From Neobacillus sp. YX16 (GTDB taxonomy: Bacteria > Bacillota > Bacilli > Bacillales > Cytobacillaceae): DNA of 64,000 nt. Under the pieces are notes generated by a model. The model worked only from the letters and a program-made list of their open reading frames with translations, did no database searches and had not been told where the DNA came from. The translations under genes and the position numbers were made by a program. Positions 35,931 through 44,893 of the stretch are shown piece by piece. Each line of letters begins with the position of its first letter. Position 1 is the first letter of the stretch. The stretch lies in the NCBI RefSeq assembly GCF_030123505.1, contig NZ_CP126115.1, positions 1,688,001-1,752,000 of the forward strand, given 5' to 3'.

Positions 35931-37133
35931 TTGTCTGAATTAATTGCAACATACCTAGTCCACGGTGAAAAAAATCTTGCAAAAAAAGCAGAAGAAATTG
36001 CTTTAGGTTTGACTGTCGGTTCATGGACGAACTTACCTGAACTAGAACAAAGTCAATTACGTAAGCACAAAGGCAGGGTGGTTTCGACAGAAGGATTACA
36101 AGATGAACAGTCACTCATACGTATTGCCTATCCAACAATCAATTTTTCAGATGATATTCCTGCCATTCTGACAACAGTTTTTGGAAAACTTTCATTAGAT
36201 GGAAAAGTAAAATTACTTGATTTGCAGTTTAAGGATGAACTAAAAAGTAAATTTCCTGGTCCAAGATTCGGTATTGAAGGATTAAGAGAAAAACTAGGTA
36301 TTTTTAACCGTCCGTTATTAATGAGCATCTTTAAAGGGGTACTTGGCAAGGATTTAAATTTCCTAACAGAACAGCTAAAGCAACAGGCTCTTGGCGGTGT
36401 TGATTTCGTTAAGGATGATGAAATTCTTTTTGAAAATGACTTGACTCCGTTTGAAAAAAGAATAACAGAAGGGAAAAAGGTGTTACAGGAAACATTTGAA
36501 CAAACCGGACAACGGACTTTGTATGCTGTAAATCTAACTGGCAGAACATCTCAGTTGAAGGATAAGGCTAGGAAAGCAAAAGAGCTTGGTGCCGACATGT
36601 TACTTTTTAATGTTTTTGCTTATGGATTGGATGTTTTACAGGAGCTACGCGAGGATGACCAAATTGCTTTACCATTAATGGCCCATCCTGCTGTCAGTGG
36701 TGCGTTAACATCATCTTCCCATTATGGTCTCTCACATTCATTGCTGCTAGGTAAGCTCCTGCGCCTTGCTGGTGCGGATTTGTCATTATTCCCATCACCA
36801 TACGGAACTGTGGCATTGGAGAAATCATCAGCTATTTCAATCGCAAAAGAATTAACAAAAGAGGATACAGTAAAAACTTCTTTTCCTGTCCCTTCTGCCG
36901 GTATACATCCTGGTTTAGTACCACTCTTAATTCGAGATTTTGGAATAGATTCTGTTATCAACGCTGGAGGCGGTGTCCATGGTCATCCAAATGGTGCGCG
37001 TGGCGGCGGTCTAGCATTCCGACAGGCTATTGAAGTCAATCTTCAAGGAAAGACATTAGTGGAGGGGGCAGAAATGTATCCTGAGCTAAAGACTGCGCTG
37101 CAGTTGTGGGGAAATACTGAGGTGTCAGTTTAA
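35931..37133 (+). CDS. mtnW: RuBisCO-like 2,3-diketo-5-methylthiopentyl-1-phosphate enolase
   Basis: This 400-residue RuBisCO-like protein enolises 2,3-diketo-5-methylthiopentyl-1-phosphate. [10 protein letters not shown] matches the metal-ligand region of RuBisCO homologues. The start is the TTG at 35931 behind AAGAAAGGA; an in-frame ATG at 35871 falls inside the riboswitch terminator and is not credible. It is the first gene of an operon with mtnX (no gap), mtnB and mtnD. SAM-responsive transcription is expected from the riboswitch. Confidence 0.93.
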   Translation: MSELIATYLVHGEKNLAKKAEEIALGLTVGSWTNLPELEQSQLRKHKGRVVSTEGLQDEQSLIRIAYPTINFSDDIPAILTTVFGKLSLDGKVKLLDLQFKDELKSKFPGPRFGIEGLREKLGIFNRPLLMSIFKGVLGKDLNFLTEQLKQQALGGVDFVKDDEILFENDLTPFEKRITEGKKVLQETFEQTGQRTLYAVNLTGRTSQLKDKARKAKELGADMLLFNVFAYGLDVLQELREDDQIALPLMAHPAVSGALTSSSHYGLSHSLLLGKLLRLAGADLSLFPSPYGTVALEKSSAISIAKELTKEDTVKTSFPVPSAGIHPGLVPLLIRDFGIDSVINAGGGVHGHPNGARGGGLAFRQAIEVNLQGKTLVEGAEMYPELKTALQLWGNTEVSV

Positions 37134-37808
37134 ATGAAGAGACCTGTCATTTACTGTGATTTTGATGGAACGATTACTGAAAGTGATAACATCATCGCAA
37201 TCATGAAGAAATTTGCACCAGCTAATTGGGAGGAAATTAAAGACCAAATTTTATCACAGAAAATTTCAATTAGTGAGGGTGTAGGGAAATTATTCTCGGA
37301 ACTTCCAAGTAACAAAAGAGATGAAATTACAAAGTTTGCGATAGAAAATGCTAAGATTCGCGAAGGATTTTCTGAATTTGTTGAATTTGCAAGAACTGAA
37401 AATATTCCACTTTATATTGTCAGCGGTGGAATTGATTTCTTTGTATATCCCATTCTTGAAAAATTCGGCCCATTTGAAGGGATTTATTGTAACAACAGTG
37501 ATTTTTCAGGGGAAAACATAAAAATACTTTGGCCATATACTTGTGATTCTTCTTGTCAAAACGAATGCGGCTGCTGTAAACCTAGTATTATACGAAAGAT
37601 TAACAAGGATGAAGAATGCTTTACGATAGTAATCGGTGACTCGGTAACCGATCTTGAGGCGGCTAAACAAGCAGATTATGTGCTGGCTAGAGATCTCCTA
37701 GAGGAAAAATGTTCTGAATGGGGTTTAAATTATAATGGATTTACTACCTTTCATGACTGTATAGATGAAATAAAGAGTCGAATTGAGGTGAAGAGGACAT
37801 CATGTTAA
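37134..37808 (+). CDS. mtnX: 2-hydroxy-3-keto-5-methylthiopentenyl-1-phosphate phosphatase
   Basis: This 224-residue HAD-superfamily phosphatase shows the aspartate nucleophile motif [11 protein letters not shown] at 8-18 and [16 protein letters not shown] near 165. The cysteine-rich [14 protein letters not shown] insertion is conserved in MtnX-like proteins. It starts directly after the mtnW stop and overlaps mtnB by seven bases. Confidence 0.9.
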   Translation: MKRPVIYCDFDGTITESDNIIAIMKKFAPANWEEIKDQILSQKISISEGVGKLFSELPSNKRDEITKFAIENAKIREGFSEFVEFARTENIPLYIVSGGIDFFVYPILEKFGPFEGIYCNNSDFSGENIKILWPYTCDSSCQNECGCCKPSIIRKINKDEECFTIVIGDSVTDLEAAKQADYVLARDLLEEKCSEWGLNYNGFTTFHDCIDEIKSRIEVKRTSC

Positions 37809-38431
37809 AGGAAAAATGGCTGGAGTTAGCTGACATAAAAGATGAATTGGCTGAGCGGGATTGGTTTATGGGAACAAGCGGGAACCTCGCTATTAAGGTT
37901 AGTGATGATCCTCTACAGTTTCTGGTAACTGCAAGTGGTAAGGATAAACGCAAGCGAACAGAAGAGGACTTTTTGCTGGTTAATGAATTTGGGCATGCAG
38001 TTGAAGAAACACACTTGAGACCATCTGCAGAAACGCTGCTTCATGTCGAAATATACCGAAAAACGAATGCAGGCTGTAGTCTCCATGTTCACACAATTGA
38101 TAATAACGTGATTTCAGAGCTTTATGGGAACCAGGGGGAGGTAACATTTAAGGGACAGGAACTGATTAAGGCCTTTAATATGTGGGAAGAGGACGCAGTG
38201 TTGACGATTCCAATCATCAAAAACTATGCCCATATTCCTACTCTCGCAAATTCATTTTCGGAGCATATCAAGGAAGATTCTGGCGCTGTATTAATTCGTA
38301 ATCACGGAATAACGGTTTGGGGAAGAAATGCTTTCGAAGCAAAAAAAATCCTTGAAGCTTCCGAGTTTCTTTTTAAATACCAATTACGTCTATTAGAACA
38401 CAAGCAATACCAATTAAATAAAGTAGTTTAA
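37802..38431 (+). CDS. mtnB: Methylthioribulose-1-phosphate dehydratase
   Basis: This 209-residue class II aldolase-fold enzyme dehydrates methylthioribulose-1-phosphate. Zinc-binding histidines are in SLHVHT and RNHGITVWG, and GTSGNLAIK is near the start. It overlaps mtnX and precedes mtnD by 25 bases. No mtnA or mtnK is found in the window, so the steps that make its substrate must be encoded elsewhere. Confidence 0.9.
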   Translation: MLKEKWLELADIKDELAERDWFMGTSGNLAIKVSDDPLQFLVTASGKDKRKRTEEDFLLVNEFGHAVEETHLRPSAETLLHVEIYRKTNAGCSLHVHTIDNNVISELYGNQGEVTFKGQELIKAFNMWEEDAVLTIPIIKNYAHIPTLANSFSEHIKEDSGAVLIRNHGITVWGRNAFEAKKILEASEFLFKYQLRLLEHKQYQLNKVV

Positions 38432-38456
38432 TTTCTTAGGAGAGGAAGGATTAATC

Positions 38457-38990
38457 ATGGCATACATTACATTTCAAAGTAGTGAAGAACAAATTAGTAA
38501 TCAAGAAGAAGTAGCGAGCTTTTTAGCGTCCCAAGAGGTTATTTATGAATATTGGGATATTACTAAACTTCCTCAATCACTAGTGGAGAAGTATCTTTTG
38601 AGTGATGAAGAGAAAGAAGAAATCCTAAAAGTCTTTTCAGCAGAGATTTCAGATATTTCTACTCGCAGAGGATACAAAGCTCAAGATGTAATATCATTAT
38701 CTGATAATACTCCAAATCTTGATACACTGCTAACAAACTTCAAAAACGAACATCACCATACCGACGATGAGGTTCGTTTTATTGTGAGCGGCCACGGGGT
38801 TTTTGTTATTCAAGGCAAGGATGGAGAATTTTTCGAAGTTCACCTAAATCCAGGAGACTTAATTTCTGTACCTGAAAACACAAGACATTATTTTACCTTA
38901 GAGGAAGATCGTAAAGTTGTTGCGGTTCGAATTTTCGTTACAACAGAGGGCTGGGTGCCAATTTACGAGAAAGAAGAAATTCATCAATAA
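38457..38990 (+). CDS. mtnD: Acireductone dioxygenase
   Basis: This 177-residue cupin binds Fe or Ni and oxidises acireductone to the 2-oxo precursor of methionine (iron form) or to a dead-end with CO release (nickel form). The metal motif is HHHTDDEVRFIVSG with a later histidine in NTRHYFTL. It is the last gene of the operon and is followed by a terminator. Confidence 0.92.
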   Translation: MAYITFQSSEEQISNQEEVASFLASQEVIYEYWDITKLPQSLVEKYLLSDEEKEEILKVFSAEISDISTRRGYKAQDVISLSDNTPNLDTLLTNFKNEHHHTDDEVRFIVSGHGVFVIQGKDGEFFEVHLNPGDLISVPENTRHYFTLEEDRKVVAVRIFVTTEGWVPIYEKEEIHQ

Positions 38991-38999
38991 ATATATGTA

Positions 39000-39029
39000 A
39001 ACTGGCTGATCAGTAACAGCCAGTTTTTT
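39000..39029 (+). terminator. Terminator of mtnWXBD
   Basis: AACTGGCTG pairs with CAGCCAGTT and is followed by Ts. Confidence 0.88.
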
Positions 39030-39114
39030 ATTTGTTTTAGTAAACAAATTTACTAAAACATCACTAAAAAAAGAATGAAAATTGTCGCAAAAGCAGAAAA
39101 ACTGACGTGAATTT

Positions 39115-39121
39115 TGTCGAA
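39115..39121 (+). promoter_or_regulatory. Spo0A box candidate before the spo0E-like gene
   Basis: A perfect TGTCGAA lies 134 bases before the start. TGTCGCA at 39083-39089 is one base off. The stretch from 39030 to 39254 otherwise holds AT-rich sequence with no gene. Confidence 0.45.
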
Positions 39122-39254
39122 AAGTAGGGTAAAATGCTTGTTTTGTCTACTTTTGCGAAAGTGTTTACTTTTACCTTAAAACTTGTCATAATTCATCAAG
39201 TAAACAAATTATTTTGCGGTTTAGCGTATAAGAGTAAGGAGTAGGTGGAGAAAA

Positions 39255-39494
39255 TTGTACACGTATAACAACCCTTCTGAGATGCTTGAAGAGATAAAAG
39301 TCAAACGTGCAATGATGATAAATTGTGCGAATGCAAAAGGTTTTACAAGTGAAGAAACGATCAAATACAGCCAGGAGCTTGATATATTAATAAATGAGTA
39401 TCAAAAAGCATCCCAGCATTTTTCAAGACCAAATGAAGAAATAAAGCTGTCTTTTAATGAAATGATTATGGTCTGGCCTAAGGTATGTGTTTAA
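39255..39494 (+). CDS. Spo0E-family aspartyl-phosphate phosphatase
   Basis: This 79-residue protein has the Spo0E pattern: a helix with LEEIKVKRAMMINCANAKGF, then SEETIKYSQELDILINEY containing the conserved S-Q-E-L-D. These proteins dephosphorylate Spo0A-P and delay sporulation. It starts at TTG behind GTAGGTGGAG. spo0E follows the mtn genes in B. subtilis too, so it may be the true orthologue. Spo0A-like boxes upstream suggest feedback. Confidence 0.85.
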   Translation: MYTYNNPSEMLEEIKVKRAMMINCANAKGFTSEETIKYSQELDILINEYQKASQHFSRPNEEIKLSFNEMIMVWPKVCV

Positions 39495-39515
39495 GGAAAT
39501 CACCTGAAGAAAGAC

Positions 39516-40247
39516 TTAGAAGATATCAATGATGAGAACCATCACTAAAAGACCGGTAATAAAAGCATAGGTAGAGACTCTTTCATTGCCATCACCATGG
39601 CTTTCTGGAATTAACTCTTTATAAATAATAAACAACATCGCACCGGCTGCAAATGAAAGACCATATGGGACAAGCCCTTTAACAAATGAGGTTAAATAAA
39701 AACCCATAAAAGCTGTAACAATCTCAATTGCACCCGTTAGGGTTGCTAATAAGAAGGCCTTAGATTTGTTAATTTTTTGATTAACTAAAAAGAGAGCAAC
39801 AAGAAGGCCTTCTGGCGCATTCTGAAAACCAATTGCCATGGCGATTAAATTCCCCGTATCCTCTGTTTGTGAAGCATAGCTTACACCGACGGACAAGCCT
39901 TCAGGAATATTATGCAGAGTAATTGCTGCAATGATTAACAATGCCTTTTCATCAAATTGAATTCCATACCGATTATGTTCCAAGTCAATATGAGGAATCC
40001 TTTTTTCCAGAGTTGTTAATGCCAAAACCCCCAAGAATACTCCAATTGCTAGTGAGACAAAACCACCCAATTTTAATGCTTCAGGGATTAGCCCTATTGT
40101 CGAGGCAGCCATCATGATTCCAGCACTAAAAGCTAATAACATATCCATCCACCGGTGTGTGACTGATTGATTAATAAAAAGAATGATTAGAGCTCCTGCA
40201 CCTGTTGATAAAGCAGAAAGAACGCTTCCCACAAACACTTCCACCAT
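39516..40247 (-). CDS. ZIP-family divalent metal transporter
   Basis: This 243-residue protein has about eight membrane segments. The transport-site motif HNIPEGLSVGV and the companion FQNAPEGLLVAL are typical of the GufA/ZupT branch of ZIP carriers, which import zinc and sometimes iron or manganese. It starts beside the fix operon's upstream region, divergently. A single regulator or shared region is possible but not shown. Metal specificity unknown. Confidence 0.85.
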   Translation of the reverse strand: MVEVFVGSVLSALSTGAGALIILFINQSVTHRWMDMLLAFSAGIMMAASTIGLIPEALKLGGFVSLAIGVFLGVLALTTLEKRIPHIDLEHNRYGIQFDEKALLIIAAITLHNIPEGLSVGVSYASQTEDTGNLIAMAIGFQNAPEGLLVALFLVNQKINKSKAFLLATLTGAIEIVTAFMGFYLTSFVKGLVPYGLSFAAGAMLFIIYKELIPESHGDGNERVSTYAFITGLLVMVLIIDIF

Positions 40248-40315
40248 TCTATAGCCTCAACCTTTCGTCTGTATGAATAGCGTAAATTAAATTATCTACA
40301 TTATTAGACAGAAAC

Positions 40316-40357
40316 TGTGATTTTTATCATTGTTTATTTCTGATTATTTCTTATAGT
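40316..40357 (+). promoter_or_regulatory. Weak Fnr-like box and -10 before fixABCX
   Basis: TGTGA-N6-TCATT (40316-40331) is followed by TATAGT at 40352-40357. The spacing is one base less than at por and hemerythrin. It lies about 235 bases before the first fix gene. The gap 40248-40592 otherwise has only AT-rich DNA and a cre-like site. Confidence 0.3.
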
Positions 40358-40539
40358 TAAATTATCACTATTTATAATAAAATTCACTCACATCACGAGC
40401 TCCATCAAATCTTATACTTCTAGAATTTACCTCAAACCTAAAATTTATCAATTTTGAAAAAAAGAAATCTATCATTGTTTGGTAATATGCTAATGTTACG
40501 AGTCATATATCGTAATATGGCATTTTTTATAACCAAGGA

Positions 40540-40555
40540 AGGCAAGCGCTTTCAA
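40540..40555 (+). promoter_or_regulatory. cre-like site upstream of fixABCX
   Basis: AGGCAAGCGCTTTCAA matches the catabolite-response element consensus with one mismatch. It lies 38 bases before the first gene, suggesting CcpA control. Confidence 0.55.
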
Positions 40556-40592
40556 AACAAACATAGCCAATATGGGGGAGGGAATGTCCTAC

Positions 40593-41420
40593 ATGCACAT
40601 TGTCGTATGTGTCAAACAAGTACCAGATACAAAAATCATAAAAATTAATCCGAAAACAAACACACTCGACCGCCGCAGCGCACCAGCCATTTTAAATCCT
40701 TACGATGCTCATGCTGTACAAGAAGCAGTAAGCATAAGGGAAAAGAATGGGGGTACAATCTCAGTTTTGTCGATGGGACCACCGCAAGCAACAGCTGTTA
40801 TTAAAAAAAGTATTGAGATTGGTGCAGATCGCGGATATTTGATTACCGACCGTGCCTTTGCAGGTGCTGACACACTAGCAACGAGTTATGCCCTTTCTAA
40901 AGCATTAGAAAAAATCAATAAGGAACTCCCAGTCGATATGGTCATTTGCGGTAAGCATGCAATTGATGGAGATACAGGCCAGGTAGGACCTGGTATTGCT
41001 AGAAGGTTGGATATACCGCCTATAACGAATGTAATTGAAGTCTCAGAAGTCAATTTAAAAGAAAAAACCGTTTTAATCAAAAGGAAATTATCGAGCGGCT
41101 ATGAACTCATACAGGCTGAATTACCGTGCTTGTTAACGGTTGAAAAAGAAATTAACCACATCGAGTATTCACCAATGCCCAATATGATACAAGCAGCTAG
41201 ATATGAACCAGTAATTTGGACTGTAAATGATTTTGAAAATGTTGATCGTTCCCAGCTTGGTCTAAAAGGTTCGCCAACAATTGTTGGAAAAATGTTTACA
41301 CCTCCACGTCCTGAAGGCGGGAAAAAAATCGAAGGTTCTGCGGATGAGCAAGTTAAACAACTCATGGATATCTTGATGGAGAAAAAAGAGGTATTAACAT
41401 TACAGTCATCTAAACAATAA
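40593..41420 (+). CDS. fixA: Electron transfer flavoprotein beta subunit, FixA type
   Basis: This 275-residue ETF beta subunit begins MHIVVCVKQVPDTKIIKINP and contains VICGKHAIDGDTGQVGPGIA, typical of the family. Start 40593 has GGGGAGGGA nine bases upstream; other ATGs are too close. With fixB, fixC and fixX it forms an electron-transfer flavoprotein:quinone or electron-bifurcating complex. Whether it bifurcates depends on the extra FAD/AMP site, which I cannot judge by eye. A cre-like site precedes it. Confidence 0.87.
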   Translation: MHIVVCVKQVPDTKIIKINPKTNTLDRRSAPAILNPYDAHAVQEAVSIREKNGGTISVLSMGPPQATAVIKKSIEIGADRGYLITDRAFAGADTLATSYALSKALEKINKELPVDMVICGKHAIDGDTGQVGPGIARRLDIPPITNVIEVSEVNLKEKTVLIKRKLSSGYELIQAELPCLLTVEKEINHIEYSPMPNMIQAARYEPVIWTVNDFENVDRSQLGLKGSPTIVGKMFTPPRPEGGKKIEGSADEQVKQLMDILMEKKEVLTLQSSKQ

Positions 41421-41451
41421 GGATTATTCTTTTGACGTGGGAGGGGTTTAC

Positions 41452-42492
41452 ATGAATTTTGATGAATACCGTGGTGTCTGGATATTCATAGAGCAAAATG
41501 ACGGAAAAATTGAGGGTGTTTCTTTAGAACTCCTTGGAGCAGGACGAAAGCTTGCTGACAAATTACAAGTTCCGCTAGCAGGTTTTCTACTAGGAAGTGA
41601 AGTTAAACCCTTAGCAAAGCAAGTGATTGCTTACGGCGCAGATGAAGTTTATATAGTAGACCATCCAGTGTTAAAGCAATATCGGACAGAATCGTATATG
41701 CAGGGGGTTATGCTTTTAGTTGAAAAATACAAGCCGGAAATTATTCTATACGGAGCAACACCCAATGGTAAAGATTTAGCAAGTGCTGTGGCAACAGATT
41801 TAGTCACTGGTTTGACAGCTGATACAACTATGCTTGATGTGGATGTAGATAGCCGGTTGCTTGAAGCGAGCCGTCCTGCATTTGGCGGTAATATCATGGC
41901 TACTATTCTCTGTAAAAAGCATCGTCCTCAAATGGCAACCGTTAGACCTAAGGTAATGAAGGCACTTGAGCCAGATTCAGGCAAAGCAGGGAGGATTATC
42001 GAAGAAAACATAAATCTCAAAGAAGAAAATATGCGGACAAAAGTGCTGCAAATTGTGAATGACGTAACAAAAAAGGCAAATTTAGCTGATGCACATGTGA
42101 TTGTTTGCGGAGGAAAAGGGATGGGAGATGTGCAAAATTTCCAGATTCTCTATGAGCTTGCAGATACAATAGGTGCAACAGTTGGAGGTACACGTGATGT
42201 GGTTGAAGCGGGCTGGCTGCCTCACGAGCTTCAAATTGGTCAAACAGGTGAGACGGTAACACCTAAAATTTATTTCGCTATTGCCTTGTCTGGAGCCATT
42301 CAGCATGTTGTAGGTATGAAAAACTCTGATTTAATCATCGCCATTAACAAGGATCCAAATGCTCCAATTTTTGATGTGGCCACATATGGAATAGTAGGAG
42401 ATGCAATGGAAATAGTACCTAAGTTAATTGAGCAATTTAAGCAGCTGAGAAATGAAAAAGGCGGTGAAATGAGCTATGCCAGAAAAATTTGA
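41452..42492 (+). CDS. fixB: Electron transfer flavoprotein alpha subunit, FixB type
   Basis: This 346-residue alpha subunit has the C-terminal FAD domain with GGTRDVVEAGWLPHELQIGQTG and ALSGAIQHVVGM. The ATG at 41452 follows GTGGGAGGGG. It overlaps the fixC start by 17 bases. Together with FixA it carries FAD and passes electrons to FixC/FixX. Confidence 0.9.
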   Translation: MNFDEYRGVWIFIEQNDGKIEGVSLELLGAGRKLADKLQVPLAGFLLGSEVKPLAKQVIAYGADEVYIVDHPVLKQYRTESYMQGVMLLVEKYKPEIILYGATPNGKDLASAVATDLVTGLTADTTMLDVDVDSRLLEASRPAFGGNIMATILCKKHRPQMATVRPKVMKALEPDSGKAGRIIEENINLKEENMRTKVLQIVNDVTKKANLADAHVIVCGGKGMGDVQNFQILYELADTIGATVGGTRDVVEAGWLPHELQIGQTGETVTPKIYFAIALSGAIQHVVGMKNSDLIIAINKDPNAPIFDVATYGIVGDAMEIVPKLIEQFKQLRNEKGGEMSYARKI

Positions 42493-43771
42493 TGTCATTG
42501 TGGTTGGGGCGGGTCCTGCAGGGACTTCATGTGCACTTGTATGCGCCCAAAAAGGCTTAAACGTATTGCTTATTGAGAGAGGAGAATATCCAGGAAGCAA
42601 AAACGTAATGGGCGGGGTACTATATCGGAAGCAAATGGAAGAGTTGATTCCAGAGTTTTGGAAAGAAGCTCCACTTGAGAGACCAGTTATCGAACAGCGT
42701 TTTTGGATGATGGATAAGGAATCTGTTGTTCAATTTGGTTACAAAGGTCTTGAATGGGGTATTGAACCATATAATAACTTTACGGTATTACGAGCGCAAT
42801 TTGACCAATGGTTTGCGAAAAAAGCTGTTGAAGCAGGTGCTCTATTAATCAATGAAACGGTTGTAACGGAATGTATTGTAGAAAACGGTAAGGTTATTGG
42901 TATTCGAACAGACCGGCCAAATGGGGAAGTCTATGCGGATGTGGTTGTCCTAGCAGATGGTGTAAATTCACTACTCTCCAAGCAGCTAGGCTTTCATAAA
43001 GAATTCCGTCCGGATGAAGTGGCCTTAACGGTAATGGAAGTTATTAATTTACCGAAAGAAAAAATTAATGATCGCTTCAATCTAGAGGATAACCAAGGAT
43101 GTACCATTGAGATTTTCGGTGATTCAACCAAGGGAAACCTTGGTACAGCCTTTTTATACACCAATAAGGACAGCTTAAACATTGGGGTTGGTACAACTCT
43201 ATCAAGCATGATTAAAGCAAAACTGAAGCCATATGACCTCTTAGACTATTTAAAGACACATCCAATGGTTAAACCAATGCTGGCAGGCGGAGAATCCGCA
43301 GAATACCTTGCCCATCTTATTCCAGAAGGAGGATATCGTTCTGTACCAAAGGTAGCTGGAAATGGTGTATTGGTTGTTGGTGACGCTGCTCAGTTAGTTA
43401 ACGCCATCCATCGTGAAGGTTCGAACATGGCAATGCATTCAGGGTTACTTGCTGCTGAAACTGTAATAGAGGCGAAGTACCGCGGAGACTTCTCGGAATC
43501 TAGCTTAAATCTCTACCGTCAAAAGCTTTATGATAGCTTCATAATCAAAGATTTAGAGAAATATAAAGACGCAACACATACATTTGAGAATAACCCACAA
43601 TATTTTAAAGAATACGTACCGATGATGAACAAAGCAATGAGCAAATTCTTTACAGTTGACGGAACACCAAAACGTGAAAAACAAAAAGAAATTATGAAGA
43701 GTGTAACATCAGAAAGAGGAACGATTAAAGTAATACAAGATATTTATCGAGCTTGGAAGGCGGTGAAATAA
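42476..43771 (+). CDS. fixC: FixC-type flavoprotein dehydrogenase (ETF-quinone oxidoreductase family)
   Basis: This 431-residue FAD protein has the GxGxxG motif VVGAGPAGTSCALV near the N-terminus and VLVVGDAAQLVNAIHREGSNMAM near residue 300. It is homologous to the flavin part of ETF:ubiquinone oxidoreductase. It overlaps both neighbours (17 bases with fixB, one base with fixX). It would pass electrons to menaquinone and/or ferredoxin. Confidence 0.9.
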   Translation: MPEKFDVIVVGAGPAGTSCALVCAQKGLNVLLIERGEYPGSKNVMGGVLYRKQMEELIPEFWKEAPLERPVIEQRFWMMDKESVVQFGYKGLEWGIEPYNNFTVLRAQFDQWFAKKAVEAGALLINETVVTECIVENGKVIGIRTDRPNGEVYADVVVLADGVNSLLSKQLGFHKEFRPDEVALTVMEVINLPKEKINDRFNLEDNQGCTIEIFGDSTKGNLGTAFLYTNKDSLNIGVGTTLSSMIKAKLKPYDLLDYLKTHPMVKPMLAGGESAEYLAHLIPEGGYRSVPKVAGNGVLVVGDAAQLVNAIHREGSNMAMHSGLLAAETVIEAKYRGDFSESSLNLYRQKLYDSFIIKDLEKYKDATHTFENNPQYFKEYVPMMNKAMSKFFTVDGTPKREKQKEIMKSVTSERGTIKVIQDIYRAWKAVK

Positions 43772-44055
43772 TGTCAACTAAGAATATTGAAGAAAAACAG
43801 TACCTTCTTCGATTTAAGGCTGATACGAAGTCACATTTAACCGTAATGGACGATGATATTTGTGCTACACAATGCCCAGATAAAATTTGTACCATTTTCT
43901 GTCCAGCTGAAGTGTACAAATGGGAAGGATTAAGGATGCAGGTTGGTTATGAGGGCTGTCACGAATGCGGAAGCTGTCGAATAGGCTGCCCATATCAAAA
44001 TATCAAATGGGAATATCCAAAGGGCGGACATGGAATTGTCTTCCGTCTAGCATAA
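43771..44055 (+). CDS. fixX: FixX ferredoxin-like protein
   Basis: This 94-residue iron-sulfur protein has cysteine clusters CATQCPDKICTIFCP and CHECGSCRIGCPYQNIKWE, as in FixX and the C-terminal domain of ETF:quinone oxidoreductase. The ATG at 43771 overlaps the fixC stop (TAATG). It should carry a 4Fe-4S cluster that passes electrons to FixC or a reduced ferredoxin pool. The last gene of the operon; a terminator follows. Confidence 0.9.
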   Translation: MSTKNIEEKQYLLRFKADTKSHLTVMDDDICATQCPDKICTIFCPAEVYKWEGLRMQVGYEGCHECGSCRIGCPYQNIKWEYPKGGHGIVFRLA

Positions 44056-44061
44056 TATTAA

Positions 44062-44098
44062 AGGTGTTGCTTGCGCTTGCGAGCAGCACCTATTTTTA
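44062..44098 (+). terminator. Terminator of fixABCX
   Basis: AGGTGTTGCT pairs with AGCAGCACCT around a ten-base loop, then TATTTTT. Confidence 0.8.
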
Positions 44099-44104
44099 TT
44101 GTTA

Positions 44105-44262
44105 AGGAAGGTTACTCATAAAGTAAGTAGTAAGTAGATGAGAGCCCAAGAACTGCAAAAAAGAAGAAGGAGCGGTCACTCATAGCGTGGATGAGAACCC
44201 GTGAATAGCGAAAAAAAGGAAGGGCAGTCAATCATAGTTTGGCAAGGGAACCCTAGGCTATG
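44105..44262 (+). repeat. Degenerate tandem repeat of about 50 bp
   Basis: Three imperfect units share a pattern of GAAGG, GTCACTCATA, ATGAGAACCC and a run of As (44105-44163, 44164-44216, 44217-44262). The units carry no open frame. The rest of the gap to 44343 has no feature I recognise. Confidence 0.5.
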
Positions 44263-44343
44263 TAGTTTGATTTCACTATTTGTGGGTTTATTCACAAGTA
44301 AGGGTAAAAAGAAGGTGAAGCAAAAGGGGATATTTTTAGAGGA

Positions 44344-44691
44344 TTAACTTATTTTTTCTTGAAGGTTTAAGGTGGAGAGTTGATCTTGTTTACTTGACGA
44401 AACCAATGAGCAAGCAAGCTCATGTGCATGATCCATAGAATTCATAATTGGAGAACAATAGAAAGGTTTCTTCCAATTAAAATCACCATCATAATTAGAG
44501 TGATAGATACTTACTTTCCAATGATAGTATATCTTTGCCTGTGGGAGCTGCACTCCTTCAACAGCAATAAGCCAATGTGTAGAAGGTGAATCCAAGTCAA
44601 AAGATTCGTATTTCTTTAGTGCGAGTAGGTCATTAAAACCAATTGGTATCAAAGCCTTTTGATAAAAGTCATGGTAATTAGGGGTTTTCAT
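44344..44691 (-). CDS. Hypothetical protein (115 aa)
   Basis: This 115-residue protein has no membrane segment and is rich in Tyr, Trp and His in the middle (AKIYYHWKVSIYHSNYDGDFNW). I recognise no family. Its start follows GGGAGGG with good spacing, and the length is free of stops, supporting a real gene. It stands alone between the fix operon and the hemerythrin gene and reads in the opposite direction to both. Confidence 0.6.
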   Translation of the reverse strand: MKTPNYHDFYQKALIPIGFNDLLALKKYESFDLDSPSTHWLIAVEGVQLPQAKIYYHWKVSIYHSNYDGDFNWKKPFYCSPIMNSMDHAHELACSLVSSSKQDQLSTLNLQEKIS

Positions 44692-44817
44692 GTTCTAGCC
44701 CTCCCTTTTATGTTCTAACTATATTATATGATAGTTTATGAGTTTTTTTGAGGTTAAATGTTAAAATTTTTCGAAAATATAAAGCGCATTCATAACATGT
44801 TCCTTTATTTGTATAGA

Positions 44818-44860
44818 TGTGACTGGTGTCACTTCATTTATTAAGACTAACTTTTATACT
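44818..44860 (+). promoter_or_regulatory. Fnr-like box and -10 before the hemerythrin gene
   Basis: TGTGA-N6-TCACT (44818-44833) is one base off the Fnr consensus. TATACT at 44855-44860 is the -10, putting the box centre at -41.5. This is class II activation geometry. Confidence 0.6.
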
Positions 44861-44893
44861 AAAAACAAATTAATGAAGAAGAGGTGTATGCAG

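Noticed and set aside
40454..40648. 64-codon open frame overlapping the start of fixA
   Set aside because: It shares sequence with the fixA start in another frame and lacks a ribosome site.
44105..44262. CRISPR-like array
   Set aside because: The units are imperfect, adjacent without distinct spacers, and no cas gene is near.
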